This document shows positions 62,247 to 64,000 of a DNA stretch of 64,000 nt, in pieces (the stretch's first letter is position 1; each line of letters begins with the position of its first letter). Below the pieces are notes generated by a model. The model searched no databases. It was not told where the DNA came from and saw only the letters and a list, made by a program, of their open reading frames with translations. This DNA is from Cellulosimicrobium sp. Marseille-Q4280 (GTDB lineage Bacteria > Actinomycetota > Actinomycetes > Actinomycetales > Cellulomonadaceae). The translations under genes and the position numbers were made by a program. Where the stretch lies: the NCBI RefSeq assembly GCF_943181405.1, contig NZ_CALPBY010000009.1:62001-126000 (forward strand), given 5' to 3'.

Positions 62247-64000
62247 GTGACCACCACCGCGCCCGCGCGCCGCCTGAACCCGAACCACGAGCAGATCCTG
62301 ACCAAGGCCGGCATCTCGCGAGCGCAGGCCGACCAGTGGGGGATCTTCTCCTGCTCGACCAACGACGGCCTCGCCGGCACCGACCTGGACCACCCGGGCA
62401 ACCACGGCAAGACCGGCCTGGTGTTCCCGCTGCGTCGCATCGACGGGTCGATCACGTACCAGATGCGCGTCGACGACCACCTCGTCGACCCCGACAAGGG
62501 CATCCGCAAGTACGCCCAGGCCGGTGGCGTCGGCGCCATCATCAACGTCCCGGCGATGATGGCCGAGCGCGTCGGCGTGGCCACCAAGGTGCTCGTGGTC
62601 GAGGGCACCAAGCAGACCATCGCCGCGTCCCTGTACGCCCCCGAGGACTACCTGGTGTTCGGCATCCAGGGCGCGCGCAACTGGTCCGCCGAGGGCGTGC
62701 CGCTGTCCGTGCTGTGCGAGCTCGTCCCGCCCGGCGCCGAGGTCGTGCTGGGCTTCGACGCCGACTGGCAGTCCAACCCCGACGTGTGGGCCGCCGCGAA
62801 GTACCTCAAGGGCCACCTCGAGACCGGCGCCGGCGCCTCCAAGGTCCGCCTGATCGAGCTCGTCTCCGGCGCCAAGACCGGCCTGGACGACTTCCTCGGC
62901 TCCAACCCCGACCCGACCTCGCGCCCCGAGATGCTCAAGCGCCTGATCGACAAGGCCACCCCGAACCTCGGCCGCAAGCCCGCCGCCAAGAAGCAGACCG
63001 CCAACGTCAAGGTCGACGAGTCGCTGCAGGTCGACGTCGAGGCCGGGCGCATCATGAAGCTCGCGAAGGTCAACAACGGCTTCGGCGACCCCGAGGTCCG
63101 CCAGGAGGTCGCCCTGTACGCCGCGGCCGAGATCGTCGCCTCCGAGGCCCACGTCGACGAGGAGACCGGCGAGGCCGCCGACCAGATGCTGACCCTGCAG
63201 GTCTACGTCCCGATCGCCGGGCAGGACAAGCCGTCCAAGTTCCTGGTCAAGGTCAAGTCCTCCAAGCTCGCCGACGTCGGCGACTGGCTCGACCGGCTCC
63301 CGCGCGGCATCGGCGTGCCCATCCCGCGCAAGTCCAAGCCGGACGACGACGTCGCCAACGCCATCCGCGCCTACTCGACGTCCATCGAGTCGGTCACCGT
63401 CGTGGGCCACACCGGCTGGACCTTCGACATCGACTCCGACACCTGGCGCTGGTGCGACGGCGCCGGCGCCATCGGCCCGCTCGACAAGGTCGCCTTCCTG
63501 CGCGGGGAGCCCGCCTCGAACGACTTCCGCGCCATCAAGCTGCCCGACCCCGCCCAGACCCCGACGCAGAAGGCCAAGGCGTTCGACGCCGTCCGCGCGA
63601 TGATCTGGGCCCGGGACTACTTCAACGACGACAAGAAGTTCAACTGGGACGTGGCCGTGGCCGCCTGGGGCCTGGCGTTCCTCGGCATCACCCCGCTGGC
63701 CGCCCTGTGCTACTTCGGCCCGCCGGCATCCGGCAAGTCGACCGTCGCCCAGACCCTCGCGTCCTCGCTGAACCCGACCTGGGCGCCCAACGGCGCCGCC
63801 ATGTCGACGTTCAACGCCCGCCCCGCGGGCATGGACCTGCTGCCCGACGGGCTGCGCAACTGCTTCCTGCACGTGGACGACCTCAAGCCCGAGGCCGACA
63901 CCCGCAAGATGGCCGACGCCCTCGCCGCGTTCGACGCCCTGCTGCGCCGCGCCCACGGCTCGGGCGGCGCGGTGCGCGGCACCGTCGACAAGGCGGCCGA
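62247..64000 (+). CDS. primase-helicase-like replication protein (DUF3854/Toprim plus P-loop), 3' end beyond window
   Basis: 584 codons visible, frame open at the right edge. Toprim-like part: VVEGTKQ near 117, LGFDAD near 169 and KTGLDDFLG near 210, as in DUF3854 proteins. A P-loop GPPASGKST near 490 begins an ATPase region like DUF927-type plasmid and phage helicases (AWGLAFLGITPLA before it). The combination is typical of replication initiators that prime and unwind DNA. GTG start with GGGAG; next to the candidate origin. Confidence 0.85.
   Translation, partial: MTTTAPARRLNPNHEQILTKAGISRAQADQWGIFSCSTNDGLAGTDLDHPGNHGKTGLVFPLRRIDGSITYQMRVDDHLVDPDKGIRKYAQAGGVGAIINVPAMMAERVGVATKVLVVEGTKQTIAASLYAPEDYLVFGIQGARNWSAEGVPLSVLCELVPPGAEVVLGFDADWQSNPDVWAAAKYLKGHLETGAGASKVRLIELVSGAKTGLDDFLGSNPDPTSRPEMLKRLIDKATPNLGRKPAAKKQTANVKVDESLQVDVEAGRIMKLAKVNNGFGDPEVRQEVALYAAAEIVASEAHVDEETGEAADQMLTLQVYVPIAGQDKPSKFLVKVKSSKLADVGDWLDRLPRGIGVPIPRKSKPDDDVANAIRAYSTSIESVTVVGHTGWTFDIDSDTWRWCDGAGAIGPLDKVAFLRGEPASNDFRAIKLPDPAQTPTQKAKAFDAVRAMIWARDYFNDDKKFNWDVAVAAWGLAFLGITPLAALCYFGPPASGKSTVAQTLASSLNPTWAPNGAAMSTFNARPAGMDLLPDGLRNCFLHVDDLKPEADTRKMADALAAFDALLRRAHGSGGAVRGTVDKAA

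Noticed and set aside
62094-63956. 620-codon minus-strand open frame opposite the replication gene
   Set aside because: Gly/Val/Arg-rich shadow of the strongly supported plus-strand Toprim/P-loop gene; no domain and no start signal.
1-64000. CRISPR array or tRNA genes
   Set aside because: No regularly spaced repeats with unique spacers and no cloverleaf-like sequence with the usual TTC loop or CCA end were found by reading; a tRNA scan was not possible here.
1-64000. Insertion sequences or transposases
   Set aside because: No DDE or recombinase-like protein and no terminal inverted repeats flanking a gene were recognised.

Overview
This window is a very GC-rich, tightly packed stretch of an actinobacterial mobile replicon, either a large plasmid or a phage-plasmid. 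The evidence is the codon bias, frequent GTG starts, ATGA/GTGA stop-start overlaps, a DUF2637 (plasmid SpdA-like) membrane protein, an mIHF-like DNA-binding protein, a ParA/MinD-type ATPase and a Toprim/P-loop primase-helicase-like protein. No rRNA, tRNA, virion structural genes, conjugation ATPase or integrase were recognised, so plasmid and phage cannot be told apart. The host is probably a high-GC actinomycete such as a member of the Micrococcales; that is inference.

Layout. From 1 to about 55.2 kb almost everything is on the minus strand: about 35 short transcription units holding about 100 mostly small genes. Three plus-strand units are interspersed: 7960-9498, 11762-14556 (13426-14556 having no motif of its own) and 16256-16840; a fourth plus-strand gene lies at 49018-49701. 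From 55.2 to 60.9 kb come two minus-strand operons: DUF2637 plus a small gene, then a control operon of ParA-like ATPase, membrane protein, 357-aa unknown, mIHF-like protein, sigma-70-like protein and a 94-aa unknown. A divergent gene (60995-61708) and a repeat-rich, gene-free segment (61709-62246, candidate origin) follow. A replication protein then starts at 62247 and runs off the right edge.

Main observation. An invariant 8-mer, CCGCACAT, followed by C or A and usually preceded by TG, occurs 39 times by my reading. It always points into the following transcription unit. In 27 cases it stands exactly eight bases before an ATG or GTG, with no Shine-Dalgarno sequence. In the other 12 it is followed by a 33-53 base leader that usually carries a GC-rich hairpin and then a proper Shine-Dalgarno site. 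The simplest reading is a promoter core with a transcription start about nine bases downstream, giving leaderless mRNAs in the first class. The operon carrying the sigma-70-like gene, the DUF2637 operon and the genes at 13426, 49018 and 60995 lack the motif. I infer a cascade: host-type promoters express an element-encoded sigma factor that switches on the motif-bearing units. Sequence alone does not prove this.

Recognisable cargo is mostly nucleic-acid metabolism: UvrD-like helicase, ATP-dependent DNA ligase, dNMP kinase, HD phosphohydrolase, a DNA polymerase-beta-type nucleotidyltransferase, an EEP phosphatase/nuclease, a Pth2-like protein, sce7726 and DUF262 proteins, and free-standing helicase-associated (HA) repeat proteins. 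Thioredoxin reductase and a J-domain membrane protein share one long operon. Most other genes are unrecognised; many are tiny zinc-ribbon or two-helix membrane proteins.
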